DNA of 41,440 bases from an uncultured Clostridia bacterium. Its GTDB lineage: Bacteria > Bacillota > Clostridia > Christensenellales > UBA1242. The stretch lies in the NCBI GenBank assembly GCA_944384395.1, contig CALWTD010000033.1, positions 1 to 41,440 on the forward strand. Reading direction: 5' to 3'. Positions 18,662 through 27,203 of the stretch are shown piece after piece. The notes beneath the pieces are model-generated. The model worked only from the letters and a program-made list of their open reading frames with translations. It had not been told where the DNA came from and made no database searches. Within the stretch, counting starts at the first letter, position 1; each line of letters begins with the position of its first letter. The translations under genes and the position numbers were made by a program.

Positions 18662-18685
18662 GACGGGCATTAGCCTGTTTTTTTA
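18662..18685 (+). terminator. Terminator after the YjzC-like gene
   Basis: Stem ACGGGC / GCCTGT (one G-U pair) with an ATTA loop at 18663-18678, followed by a T run. Confidence 0.7.
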
Positions 18686-18691
18686 TTGTAT

Positions 18692-18720
18692 TTGAGTTTT
18701 ATTTTAGCAAACTTTATGAT
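18692..18720 (+). promoter_or_regulatory. Promoter giving a near-leaderless transcript
   Basis: TTGAGT (18692-18697), a 17-bp spacer and TATGAT (18715-18720) predict transcription from about 18727, five bases before the ATG at 18732; no Shine-Dalgarno is present. Confidence 0.6.
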
Positions 18721-18731
18721 ATTATATAAAT

Positions 18732-19226
18732 ATGGAAGATTTGAAAAAAAATAGAAACAAATTATTATTTTTATCAATTATACTCACAATTTTTTTAATT
18801 GGTGGAATACCAGCAATAGTTTTTGGTGCTACAAAAGGAATAGTGTTATTATTGGTTGTTGGAATTATTTGCACAGTTTTAGGATTTTATGTGATGCCAA
18901 TTTGTTGGGTAGTTTATGGCGAAAGAGGAAAGTATATTGCAGTGCTGAGTTGTATTGTTAAAGACAATATATTAAAAGTTGATAACATAAAACAAAATCT
19001 TGGAATAACAGATATTGAAGTTAAAAAAATAATAAATTATTTAATTAACAAAAGATATTTAACAGGTTATTTGTTTATTGATGAAAAAGAATTAAAAAAA
19101 ATAGAGCAAAAAAAAGATATTTTAATAACAAAAAAATGTCCATATTGTGGTGCAAATATAGAACTTACCGAAAAGGTTGTAACTTGCAAATATTGTAACG
19201 CAAAATTTAAAGTAAATGACAATTAA
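18732..19226 (+). CDS. Membrane protein with C-terminal zinc ribbon
   Basis: A 164-residue protein with two membrane helices (about 11-32 and 36-60), a small helical domain that may be winged-helix (about 66-125) and a C-terminal zinc ribbon formed by Cys136, 139, 152 and 155 (CPYC, then CKYC). I know no function for it; the domain layout suggests a membrane-tethered binding or regulatory protein. It appears to be translated without a Shine-Dalgarno from a near-leaderless transcript. Confidence 0.7.
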   Translation: MEDLKKNRNKLLFLSIILTIFLIGGIPAIVFGATKGIVLLLVVGIICTVLGFYVMPICWVVYGERGKYIAVLSCIVKDNILKVDNIKQNLGITDIEVKKIINYLINKRYLTGYLFIDEKELKKIEQKKDILITKKCPYCGANIELTEKVVTCKYCNAKFKVNDN

Positions 19227-19238
19227 AAATTATGAAAT

Positions 19239-19275
19239 AAAAAAGAACTTATCAATTATAATAAATTCTTTTTTT
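19239..19275. terminator. Bidirectional terminator
   Basis: Imperfect 13-bp stem (AAAAAAGAACTTA / TAAATTCTTTTTT, one mismatch) with A and T runs at the ends, between the zinc-ribbon gene and the convergent divIC-like gene. Confidence 0.7.
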
Positions 19276-19280
19276 AGACA

Positions 19281-19598
19281 TTAGTTAATTTCAATAACTT
19301 TATCGCCGTCTTCTCCGTATGGCACATCTCCATTGTTTTCCCAATAATCGTTATAGTAATCATCACTTACTGTTACATTGCCGTCTTCATCAACTTCGCC
19401 TTTGTATCCATATTCGTCTTTTGTTTGGTTATATTCTTGCTCAAGTTTGGAGTTTGATTGTTGAAGGTTAGATAAGTTGGCTTGTTTTGATTTTAGAACA
19501 AAAGTTTGAACAATTCCCACCATTAAAAAACAACAGAGTATTATGCTCATGCAAATAAACATTATTTTAAACTTTTTTTTGTTTTTTTTGTTTTCCAT
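19281..19598 (-). CDS. divIC: DivIC/FtsB-like septum formation protein
   Basis: A bitopic cell-division protein, 105 residues: basic cytoplasmic tail (1-11), one membrane helix (about 12-34), a coiled coil (about 36-62, KQANLSNLQQSNSKLEQEYN) and an acidic extracellular end. DivIC with FtsL and DivIB forms the complex that activates septal peptidoglycan synthesis. Assignment rests on this layout and on its position after yabP-yabQ, the same order as in Bacillus subtilis. It overlaps yabQ by 32 bp. The C-terminal region is more acidic than usual. Confidence 0.78.
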   Translation of the reverse strand: MENKKNKKKFKIMFICMSIILCCFLMVGIVQTFVLKSKQANLSNLQQSNSKLEQEYNQTKDEYGYKGEVDEDGNVTVSDDYYNDYWENNGDVPYGEDGDKVIEIN

Positions 19599-19950
19599 TT
19601 AATTTCACTTTTGTTAATAAATTTGTAAGTTTTCTAAAGTTAGTATAACACCATACATTTGTTTTTGCAATCAATTTTCCAAGTGTTAAACGCTGTAAAA
19701 ACAAAAATAGCAAAAACACGACCAAAACATAAATTCTAAATTGTCCATAATTTGTGTTTAAATTTACAAAAAACAAAATTAAAAAACTAGATATTGTGGC
19801 AAGTGCCTGAAATATATTTTTTACAACTTTATTATTGTTGCATAAAAAAGTTATGGTGTTTGTTATATCAAACAAAAAACCACTACAAAATCCAGAAAAA
19901 ATTAACCATACTAGTATGTATGGTTGTGACAGTGTTTCAAATAAAATCAT
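19567..19950 (-). CDS. yabQ: Spore cortex biosynthesis protein YabQ
   Basis: YabQ is a membrane protein of the outer forespore membrane needed for cortex formation in Bacillus. The 127-residue protein has the family start (FETLSQPYILVWLIFSGFCSGFLFDI), four hydrophobic segments and a basic C-terminal tail. It is shorter than the B. subtilis protein. The start overlaps the yabP stop as ATGA, and AAGGA lies just upstream. Its neighbours yabP and divIC strengthen the call. Confidence 0.85.
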   Translation of the reverse strand: MILFETLSQPYILVWLIFSGFCSGFLFDITNTITFLCNNNKVVKNIFQALATISSFLILFFVNLNTNYGQFRIYVLVVFLLFLFLQRLTLGKLIAKTNVWCYTNFRKLTNLLTKVKLNGKQKKQKKV

Positions 19951-20228
19951 TTAAAAATCCTTTTTAGTAGACTTGTTTTTTCTTTTTTATCTGTCCATTT
20001 TATGCTGTTTATTAAGCCAGACACAACAAGTTCGCCGTTTTCTTCATCTAGTTTTGTTGTTTGGAGTTGCTCGCCCAAAATAAGCATATTACAATCAAGT
20101 GCCACTAAAATAATTTGCGTTGGTGAAAAAGATATAACTTTTTTTACACCACTAATCATTAAATCATTTCTATTTATTATTCTTACAATATTTTCTTTTG
20201 TAAATTTTGTTTCATTTTTTTCGTTCAT
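19947..20228 (-). CDS. yabP: Sporulation protein YabP
   Basis: YabP belongs to the YabP/YqfC family, expressed in the mother cell and required with YabQ for normal cortex. The 93-residue form starting MNEKNETKFTKENIVRIINR matches the family length; the frame also offers ATG at 20246 and 20276. The core RNDLMISGVKKVISF and the end with LINSIKWTDKKEK fit. No Shine-Dalgarno precedes any of the three starts. Coupled to yabQ through ATGA. Confidence 0.85.
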   Translation of the reverse strand: MNEKNETKFTKENIVRIINRNDLMISGVKKVISFSPTQIILVALDCNMLILGEQLQTTKLDEENGELVVSGLINSIKWTDKKEKTSLLKRIFK

Positions 20229-20261
20229 ATTATATTTTATTGCCATAAACATAATATTAGA

Positions 20262-20288
20262 ACAAAAAAAACACATTTAATGTGCTTA
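20262..20288 (-). terminator. Terminator after the MarR gene
   Basis: On the minus strand, GCACAT / ATGTGT with a short loop is followed by eight T, starting at the marR stop codon. It separates marR from yabP. Confidence 0.65.
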
Positions 20289-20672
20289 TACTTTTTTGTT
20301 TAGATATTTTAAAATTATATCAAGATTATATTCAATTTCAAGGTCTTGTTCATGGAAGATTTTATCAAGTTTTGCAGTATAGTCATCAAGCATTTTTTTA
20401 CCTTTTGATGTTATTGAATAAAATATTGCTCTTTTGTCGCTTAAACTTTTTTTAGAAACAATTAAATCGTCTTCAATCATCTTTTTTGTGATTAGTGCTA
20501 AATTAGATTTAACAATACCAAGTTTTGAAATCAAAATTTGTGGAGATATGCTTGAATATTCATCAACAAAATACAACACTTTTATTTGTGTGTTGGTTGT
20601 TTCATTTTTTGTTATATTGCATATTGTTTGTGAAAGAGATTTAATCTCTAATAGTTTTCTTGCGATGCTCAT
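20286..20672 (-). CDS. MarR family transcriptional regulator
   Basis: A 128-residue winged-helix regulator. The helix-turn-helix is about 40-66 (SPQILISKLGIVKSNLALITKKMI), followed by the wing with SKKSLSDKRAIFYSITSKGKKML, which carries the Asp-Lys-Arg motif of MarR proteins. Ligand and targets unknown; the divergent recD2 gene is the only adjacent candidate. The promoter is TTGACA (20707-20702), 17 bp, TATCAT (20684-20679), which puts the transcript start on the ATG; there is no Shine-Dalgarno, so the mRNA looks leaderless. Confidence 0.88.
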   Translation of the reverse strand: MSIARKLLEIKSLSQTICNITKNETTNTQIKVLYFVDEYSSISPQILISKLGIVKSNLALITKKMIEDDLIVSKKSLSDKRAIFYSITSKGKKMLDDYTAKLDKIFHEQDLEIEYNLDIILKYLNKKV

Positions 20673-20678
20673 ATTTTC

Positions 20679-20707
20679 ATGATAGAGTTTTTAAATGTTA
20701 ATGTCAA
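20679..20707 (-). promoter_or_regulatory. marR promoter (leaderless)
   Basis: Perfect -35 TTGACA, 17-bp spacer, -10 TATCAT; seven bases separate the -10 from the A of the start codon. Confidence 0.75.
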
Positions 20708-20763
20708 ACAAAACTAAATAAAATTAACTTGCAGTTTTTATAAATTTATTTTAATATATTAGA

Positions 20764-22995
20764 GTGATTTTACAAGGAACAATAGAGGAAATTATTTTTA
20801 GAAACGATAGCAATGGTTACACTGTTGCTATGCTTAATCATGGAAACGAATACACAACTGTTGTTGGTAAATTTTTAACAGTAAACATTGGTGAAAATGT
20901 TAGACTAAATGGAAGATTTGTTACAAATGCAAAGTACGGTGAACAGTTTAGTTTTGATACAAGTGAAACAATCTATCCAAGTTCTATTGAAGGAATAAAA
21001 AGATATCTTTCAAGTGGTCTTATTAAAGGTATCGGACCTGTTACTGCAAATGCCATTGTTGAGACTTTTAAGGAAGATACTTTTTCGGTTATAGAGTTTT
21101 CGCCGAATTTACTAAGTAAAGTTAAAGGCATAAGCGAAAAAAAAGCACAAGCGATTGGAGATGCATTTAATGAACTAAAAAAAATTCAAAACAGTGTAAT
21201 GTTTTTGCAAAGTTATAATATTTCTACCAATATGGCTATGAAAATTTATAACACCTATCAAGAAAAAACAATCAACTATGTTAAAGAAAATCCATATAGA
21301 ATGGTTGAAGAAATTGAAGGGATTGGGTTTTTAACTGCTGATAAAATTGCAAAATCAATGGGAATAAAAGAAGATAGTGCTTTTAGAATTAGAGCAGGAA
21401 TGTTGCACATTTTAAATGAAAACAGTGAAAAGAATGGTAACACTTATATGCCTAAAAGCGTATTTTTGGAAAGTCTATCAACTCTTTTATCACTTGACCA
21501 AGAAAAATATGAAAGTGAATTTTTAGCAGTTTTAGACAATCTTATTTTGGATAAAGTTATAACAACATTTTATAAACATCCACACAATGTAATAATGTTA
21601 ACAAAATACTATTTTATTGAAACAAGTGTTGCTCAAAAGTTAGCACTATTAAATATAAGTTCAAAATATTCTCATTTAAGTGTGGAAAAAGACATTGAAG
21701 AATTTGAAAGACTAAACAAAATTAAGTTTGACAAAGACCAAAAACAAGCGATAACAAACAGCGTTAATTGTGGTGTTAGTTTAATAACAGGTGGGCCGGG
21801 AACAGGAAAAACAACTATAATAAAATGTATAATGACAATACTTAGACAATATCAAAACAAAATTATGCTTTTAGCACCAACTGGCAGAGCAGCCAAAAGA
21901 CTTAGTGAAAGCACAGGAGAGCAAGCAAAAACAATTCACAGAGGACTTGAAGTTGATTTTCGTGGAGACAGGGGAATTTTTGTTCACAATGAAACAAATC
22001 CACTTGATGCAAATGTTGTAATTGTTGACGAAGTGTCAATGGTCGATGTGCTTTTAATGAATTCGTTACTTAAAGCGTTAAATAGAGATTGTAAACTTAT
22101 TTTGGTTGGAGACAAAGACCAGTTGCCAAGCGTTGGAGCAGGAAATGTTTTGGACGACATTTTAAAGAGTAATGTAATATCTGTTAGTTTTTTAACAAAA
22201 ATTTTTAGACAAAGTGAAAACAGTTTAATTATATCAAATGCACATATGATAAACGACGGCGAAATGCCTATAATTGACAATTCGAGCAGTGATTTTTTCT
22301 TTGACCAAAAAACCGAACTTGAAGACATAAAAAACACTATTGTTGAAATGGTAACAAAAAGAATACCAAACTTTAAAAAAATAGATACAACAAAAATTCA
22401 AGTTTTAGCACCACTTAAAGCCGGTGTTTGTGGAATAGAGAGTTTGAATAAAAGTTTGCAAGAAGTATTAAATCCACCTTCTATAATGAAAATAGAACTA
22501 GTTGTTGGTTCAACTATATTTAGAGAAGGTGATAAGGTTATGCAAATGGCAAACAATTATGATTTAAGTTGGATAAAACGAGATGGTTATATGCACGAAG
22601 AAGGTGCAGGAGTATTTAATGGTGATATAGGTTATATTCATAGAATAGACAGACAAACAGGCGAAACGATTGTATGGTTTGAAGATGGCAGAGAATGTGT
22701 TTATCCAAGAACGGAAATCTATCAACTTTCACTTGCATATGCAATAACAATTCATAAAAGTCAGGGCAGTGAGTTTGATGTTGTTGTTATTCCAGTAATA
22801 AGTGGAACAGGTTTAATACTAAACAGAAATTTAATTTACACAGCAGTTACAAGAGCAAAGCAAATGGTTGTTTTGGTTGGAGAAAAAAAGAACTTAAAAC
22901 GCATGATTTCCAATGTTTACACAGTGCAAAGATTCACTATGCTAAAAGACTTCTTAATTACAGCCAATTCAAAAGCACAGGAACTTTTTGGGTAG
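20764..22995 (+). CDS. recD2: ATP-dependent RecD2-like DNA helicase
   Basis: RecD2 is a 5'-3' superfamily 1B helicase involved in repair and fork maintenance in bacteria without RecBC. The 743-residue protein has an N-terminal OB-like region (LQGTIEEIIFRNDSNGYTV), helix-hairpin-helix repeats (about 80-200), Walker A GGPGTGKTT (343-351), Walker B region VVIVDEVSMVD, and the UvrD-like C-terminal ending with YAITIHKSQGSEFD. The start is GTG at 20764, fixed by the conserved N-terminus. TAATAT at 20752-20757 with TTGCAG 17 bp before would start transcription on that GTG, so it too may be leaderless. Confidence 0.94.
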   Translation: MILQGTIEEIIFRNDSNGYTVAMLNHGNEYTTVVGKFLTVNIGENVRLNGRFVTNAKYGEQFSFDTSETIYPSSIEGIKRYLSSGLIKGIGPVTANAIVETFKEDTFSVIEFSPNLLSKVKGISEKKAQAIGDAFNELKKIQNSVMFLQSYNISTNMAMKIYNTYQEKTINYVKENPYRMVEEIEGIGFLTADKIAKSMGIKEDSAFRIRAGMLHILNENSEKNGNTYMPKSVFLESLSTLLSLDQEKYESEFLAVLDNLILDKVITTFYKHPHNVIMLTKYYFIETSVAQKLALLNISSKYSHLSVEKDIEEFERLNKIKFDKDQKQAITNSVNCGVSLITGGPGTGKTTIIKCIMTILRQYQNKIMLLAPTGRAAKRLSESTGEQAKTIHRGLEVDFRGDRGIFVHNETNPLDANVVIVDEVSMVDVLLMNSLLKALNRDCKLILVGDKDQLPSVGAGNVLDDILKSNVISVSFLTKIFRQSENSLIISNAHMINDGEMPIIDNSSSDFFFDQKTELEDIKNTIVEMVTKRIPNFKKIDTTKIQVLAPLKAGVCGIESLNKSLQEVLNPPSIMKIELVVGSTIFREGDKVMQMANNYDLSWIKRDGYMHEEGAGVFNGDIGYIHRIDRQTGETIVWFEDGRECVYPRTEIYQLSLAYAITIHKSQGSEFDVVVIPVISGTGLILNRNLIYTAVTRAKQMVVLVGEKKNLKRMISNVYTVQRFTMLKDFLITANSKAQELFG

Positions 22996-23001
22996 GCGTA
23001 T

Positions 23002-23721
23002 ATGAAAATATTAGATAAATTTTTAAACATTTTGTATCCTGAGAATTTGACTTGCGTGTTTTGCGATGAAGAAATTTTTGATGATAATAAATTTAATACC
23101 TGTGAAAGTTGTTACAATAATTTACCTTTTATAAAAGAAAAAGTTTGTGCTAGGTGTGGCGACCCAATAAAATCTATGGCAACGTATTGTGACCGTTGTC
23201 AAAATAAAAAATTTTTTTATGATAAAGCAAGATCAGTATTTTATTACAAAGACGAGATAAGAAGCTGTATAAAAAGATTTAAGTTTGACGGATGTAAATA
23301 TCTATACAAACCTTTCGCAAATTTTATGGCAGAAAAATACAAAGAAGAAAATTTTGATTGTGATGTTGTAACATATGTGCCAATTCATGAAACAAGGTTA
23401 AAAATGCGTGGATATAATCAAGCAGAACTTTTGGCAAAAGAAATTGCTAAAATTTTAAACATTCCTTTTGTTGAGGAAGCAATAATAAAAACAAAGAAAA
23501 CTATTCCACAAGCAGAACTAGATTATAAACAAAGACAAACAAACTTGGTTGATGTTTTTAAAGTTAAAAAAAGTAATGCTTTTAAAAACAAGAATGTTTT
23601 GCTTGTTGATGATATTTTTACAACAGGTGCAACAATAAATAATTGCGCTAGGGAAATTAAAAAATCAGGAGCAAATAAAGTGTTCGCATTGACTTTTGCT
23701 CATACCATTATTGAAGAATAA
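23002..23721 (+). CDS. comFC: ComF family protein (ComFC)
   Basis: ComFC proteins are needed for uptake of transforming DNA in competent bacteria and are also found in non-competent ones. The 239-residue protein has two N-terminal zinc-ribbon-like Cys pairs (CVFC, CESC, then CARC and CDRC) and a phosphoribosyltransferase domain with the PRPP loop VLLVDDIFTTGAT (199-211). It starts six bases after the recD2 stop with only a weak ribosome site, suggesting coupling. No comFA is seen nearby. Confidence 0.9.
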   Translation: MKILDKFLNILYPENLTCVFCDEEIFDDNKFNTCESCYNNLPFIKEKVCARCGDPIKSMATYCDRCQNKKFFYDKARSVFYYKDEIRSCIKRFKFDGCKYLYKPFANFMAEKYKEENFDCDVVTYVPIHETRLKMRGYNQAELLAKEIAKILNIPFVEEAIIKTKKTIPQAELDYKQRQTNLVDVFKVKKSNAFKNKNVLLVDDIFTTGATINNCAREIKKSGANKVFALTFAHTIIEE

Positions 23722-23739
23722 GGTAAATTTGTTTTGAAA

Positions 23740-23766
23740 TTGGCAATAAATGTTGTAAAGTATAAG
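23740..23766 (+). promoter_or_regulatory. Candidate secA promoter
   Basis: TTGGCA (23740-23745) and TATAAG (23761-23766) with a 15-bp spacer; TTGAAA (23734-23739) with TAAAGT (23756-23761) overlaps as an alternative. Confidence 0.45.
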
Positions 23767-23788
23767 AAGTATTATTAGGAGATATAAA

Positions 23789-26464
23789 ATGGGCTTATTT
23801 TCAGGCGAAAAGAAAAGATTAAAAGAATTGGAAAAAATTGCAGACAAAGTTCTTGCTCTTGAAGAAAAATATAAACAATTAGACAACGAAAATCTTATAA
23901 ATCAAACACAAGTTTTAAAGCAAAGATTAAATAATGGCGAAACATTAAACGACATTTTACCAGATGCATATGCAGTTGTTAGAGAAGCCGCTTGGCGTGT
24001 TTTAAATATGCGTCATTTTAAAGTTCAAATTATGGGTGGTGTTGCACTTCATCAAGGCAGAATTGCAGAAATGAAAACAGGTGAAGGTAAGACACTCGTT
24101 GCAACTCTTCCTGCATATCTTAATGCACTTTTAGGAAAAGGTGTTCATGTTGTAACTGTAAACGAATACCTTGCAAAAAGAGACGCTGAATGGATGGGAA
24201 AAGTTTATAAGTTTTTGGGACTTACTGTTGGTGTCGCAATTAGCGGTATGGATGAGAATGCAAAGCGTAATGCGTATAATTGCGACATTACTTATTGCAC
24301 AAACAACGAACTTGGTTTTGATTATCTTCGTGATAACATGGTTGTTGATAAAAGACAAAGAGTACAACGTGGACAACATTTTGCAATTGTCGACGAGGTT
24401 GATAGTATTTTGATTGACGAAGCAAGAACACCTTTAATTATTTCTGGTAGAGGTATGAAATCTAGCGAAACATATACATCTGCCGACAGATTTGCAAAAA
24501 CATTAAAAAATGAAGAAGATTATGAAATTGATGCAAAAGTTAAGGCTATTCACCTTACTGAGCAAGGTATAGAAAAAGCAGAAAGATTTTTTAAAATAGA
24601 CAATCTTTCAAATGTTGATAACTTAGAATTAAATCACTATATCATGAATGCCTTAAAAGCAAATTACATTATGATTCGTGATGAAAACTATATTGTTAAA
24701 GATGATGAAATTTTGATTGTTGACGAGTTTACAGGTCGTTTAATGCAAGGAAGAAGATACAGTGAAGGTCTTCATCAAGCAATAGAAGCAAAAGAAGGCG
24801 TAAAAATTAAAGACGAGAATAAAACACTTGCAACAACAACTTTTCAAAACTATTTTAGACTTTATTATAAACTTAGTGGTATGACAGGTACTGCAAAAAC
24901 CGAAGAAGAAGAATTTAACGGAATTTACAATGTCGATGTTATTACTATTCCATCAAACAGACCAAATAACAGAATAGACTATAACGATGTTGTTTATAGA
25001 AGTCAAAAAGGAAAAATAAACGCAATAATAGAAGAAATAAAAGAAAGACACGCACTTGGACAGCCAATACTTGTTGGTACTATTACAATTGACAAATCGG
25101 AAGAATTGAGCAAAGCTCTTCAAAAAGAAAAAATAAGACATTATGTTTTAAATGCTAAAAATCACCAACAAGAAAGTGAAATTATTGCACAGGCAGGAAG
25201 ACTTAATGCAGTTACTATTGCAACCAATATGGCAGGTCGTGGAACTGATATTTTGCTTGGTGGTAATGCAGAATATATGGCAGTTAAAAAGATGAGAGAT
25301 GAAAATTTTGATGAAGAACAAATCTCATTTGCAACATCTTTTGCTCCAAGTGAAGATGAAAGACTATTAAGTGCACGAGAAGTGTATAATAAATACTATA
25401 AACAATTTAAAGAAATAACGGATAAAGAAAAAGAAGAAGTTATAAAAGTTGGTGGCTTACACATAATTGGCACCGAAAGACATGAGTCAAGAAGAATTGA
25501 CAACCAACTTCGTGGTCGTGCCGGAAGACAAGGCGATAAAGGATCTTCGATATTCTTCTTGTCACTTGAAGACGATTTGCTTATGCGTTTTGGTGGCGAT
25601 AGATTGCAAAAAATTGCCGACTTTTTAAGAATAGACGACAATACTCCACTTCAAATGCGTATGCTTACAAGGCAAATTGAAAATGCACAAAAACGCATTG
25701 AAGCACAAAACTATCAATCAAGAAAAACCGTTCTTAAATTTGACGAGATTATGAACAAGCAAAGACTTTTAATATACGGCGAAAGAAATAAAGTTCTAGA
25801 TGGTATTGATGTTCATGAACAAATTATGGAAATGTATCCAGATGTTGTAGAAAGAATTTGTAAAACATATCTTGACGAAGATAAACCATATTTTGAATGG
25901 GATTTAGGTCCACTTAATATGGGACTTGAAGATAAGTTATTCCCAAAAGGTACCAATTTAGTTAATAGTGATTTTGTTGAAAACTGCGAAATTCAAGATG
26001 TTATCGATAAAATTATGGAAATAATAAAAACCAAGTATCAAGAAAATGTTGAAAAAACAAAAGAAGTTGGTGTAGACTTTTCTATGTTTGAACGACTTAT
26101 TCTTCTTAGGGTTGTTGATACACTTTGGATGGACCATATAGACCAAATGCAAATGCTTAAAAATGAAATTGGTGTTCAGGCGTTTGGACAAAAAGACCCT
26201 GTAATTGAGTATGAAAAACAAGGCTATGAAATGTTTGATAAAATGATAGACAGAATTCATGATGATGTAACAGCATTTTTACTAAATGCAAAAATAGAAA
26301 TAAATAGAAAAGTTCAAATGCCAAAACAACATACCTTTAAACCTGCTGACGTTGTTGAAAATGCACCACAAACAACAATCACAAAAGATAAAGAAGTTGG
26401 AAGAAACGACCCTTGTCCTTGTGGTAGTGGTAAAAAGTATAAAAATTGTTGTGGAAAAAAATAA
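23789..26464 (+). CDS. secA: Preprotein translocase ATPase SecA
   Basis: SecA drives secretory proteins through SecYEG using ATP. The 891-residue protein has Walker A MKTGEGKT (95-102), the DEVD box (VDEVDSILIDEARTPLIIS), the preprotein cross-linking and helical domains, NBD2 with ATNMAGRGTDI, and the C-terminal zinc motif Cys876, 878, 887 and 888. The motif is CPCGSGKKYKNCC, where the His ligand of some SecAs is replaced by Cys, as in many Firmicutes. RBS AGGAG at 23778-23782. Normal length; one copy in the window. Confidence 0.97.
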   Translation: MGLFSGEKKRLKELEKIADKVLALEEKYKQLDNENLINQTQVLKQRLNNGETLNDILPDAYAVVREAAWRVLNMRHFKVQIMGGVALHQGRIAEMKTGEGKTLVATLPAYLNALLGKGVHVVTVNEYLAKRDAEWMGKVYKFLGLTVGVAISGMDENAKRNAYNCDITYCTNNELGFDYLRDNMVVDKRQRVQRGQHFAIVDEVDSILIDEARTPLIISGRGMKSSETYTSADRFAKTLKNEEDYEIDAKVKAIHLTEQGIEKAERFFKIDNLSNVDNLELNHYIMNALKANYIMIRDENYIVKDDEILIVDEFTGRLMQGRRYSEGLHQAIEAKEGVKIKDENKTLATTTFQNYFRLYYKLSGMTGTAKTEEEEFNGIYNVDVITIPSNRPNNRIDYNDVVYRSQKGKINAIIEEIKERHALGQPILVGTITIDKSEELSKALQKEKIRHYVLNAKNHQQESEIIAQAGRLNAVTIATNMAGRGTDILLGGNAEYMAVKKMRDENFDEEQISFATSFAPSEDERLLSAREVYNKYYKQFKEITDKEKEEVIKVGGLHIIGTERHESRRIDNQLRGRAGRQGDKGSSIFFLSLEDDLLMRFGGDRLQKIADFLRIDDNTPLQMRMLTRQIENAQKRIEAQNYQSRKTVLKFDEIMNKQRLLIYGERNKVLDGIDVHEQIMEMYPDVVERICKTYLDEDKPYFEWDLGPLNMGLEDKLFPKGTNLVNSDFVENCEIQDVIDKIMEIIKTKYQENVEKTKEVGVDFSMFERLILLRVVDTLWMDHIDQMQMLKNEIGVQAFGQKDPVIEYEKQGYEMFDKMIDRIHDDVTAFLLNAKIEINRKVQMPKQHTFKPADVVENAPQTTITKDKEVGRNDPCPCGSGKKYKNCCGKK

Positions 26465-26487
26465 AGACCTTGTGTCTTTATTTTTTT
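26456..26487. terminator. secA terminator
   Basis: Stem AAATAAAGAC / GTCTTTATTT with a CTTGT loop and a long T run overlaps the secA stop codon; A-rich on the other side, so it may also serve the convergent SLOG gene. Confidence 0.88.
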
Positions 26488-26541
26488 ATAAATATTAAAA
26501 TTCATAATTTGTAGTTCATAAGAATATAATTTTAATTGTTT

Positions 26542-27078
26542 TTATAAATCTATATATATAATTTTTATATGTTTTAGTTTTGCATATTCAATAGTTTGTT
26601 TTGTTCCACCATTTTTTCCGTCAAATAATGCTATGCATAGAGATGAATTGTCTATCATAAATTTATTTCTTTCTTGCATGCAGTTATCTTGATATTTGTC
26701 ATATATGCATCGAATTCCATCTAATTGATTTATTAAATTATTATATTTTTCTTTATAAAATAGGTTCCATTTATTATTTTGTGTTTTACAGGGTAATGCT
26801 CCAATAAGTTTAATATTTTCATATTTCTTTTTAAATTTTAAAACAATTTCTGCACATGTCATATCAAAACCAATAGCCATTCCACAAATAAAAGTATTGT
26901 AGCCGTTTAAAATTGCCTTTTCTATTTCTTTTTCTATTTGTTCTTTTACTTTTATATAACGTTTATCATTTTCATTAAATTTCCAAGGACATTTCTGTGG
27001 TCTATAACCAGTAAAACAACATACTTTTTTATTTAAAAATTTACTCCAACTATCATTTTGTATGTTTTTATCTATCAT
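26542..27078 (-). CDS. SLOG-family (DUF1273/YpsA-like) nucleotide-sensor protein
   Basis: A 178-residue Rossmann-like protein of the SLOG superfamily, which includes DprA, LOG and YpsA and binds nucleotides or nucleic-acid derivatives. Visible motifs are CCFTGYRPQKCPW near the start, ICGMAIGFDMTCAEIV in the middle and NGGTKQTIEYAK near the end. Family members are enriched in predicted anti-phage and stress systems; no effector is fused here. RBS AAGGA upstream. Its promoter, TTGCAC (27142-27137) and TATAAT (27119-27114), overlaps an operator shared with the divergent XRE gene. Confidence 0.85.
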   Translation of the reverse strand: MIDKNIQNDSWSKFLNKKVCCFTGYRPQKCPWKFNENDKRYIKVKEQIEKEIEKAILNGYNTFICGMAIGFDMTCAEIVLKFKKKYENIKLIGALPCKTQNNKWNLFYKEKYNNLINQLDGIRCIYDKYQDNCMQERNKFMIDNSSLCIALFDGKNGGTKQTIEYAKLKHIKIIYIDL

Positions 27079-27128
27079 AATAATTCCTTTTACATTTGTA
27101 TATAATTAAGTTAATTATATCACACAAT

Positions 27129-27148
27129 ATAGTTGCGTGCAACCATAA
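27129..27148. promoter_or_regulatory. Operator 1 of the SLOG/XRE pair
   Basis: The inverted repeat AGTTGC-GT-GCAACC inside ATAG...CATAA covers the -35 (27142-27137) of the SLOG promoter. It matches operator 2 in 15 of 20 positions. Confidence 0.65.
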
Positions 27149-27172
27149 TTAAAAATTTAATAATTGTAAAAT

Positions 27173-27192
27173 ATAGTTATACATAACCATAA
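27173..27192. promoter_or_regulatory. Operator 2 of the SLOG/XRE pair
   Basis: The inverted repeat AGTTAT-AC-ATAACC in the same flanks covers TATAGT (27172-27177), the likely -10 of the XRE gene. It begins 44 bp after operator 1, about four helical turns. An inverted ATAACTAT half site follows at the start codon (27198-27205). Confidence 0.65.
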
Positions 27193-27203
27193 GGAGTATA
27201 ACT

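Noticed and set aside
18401..18670. Minus-strand 89-residue ORF
   Set aside because: It is antisense to the YjzC-like gene, which has a good ribosome site and family motifs.
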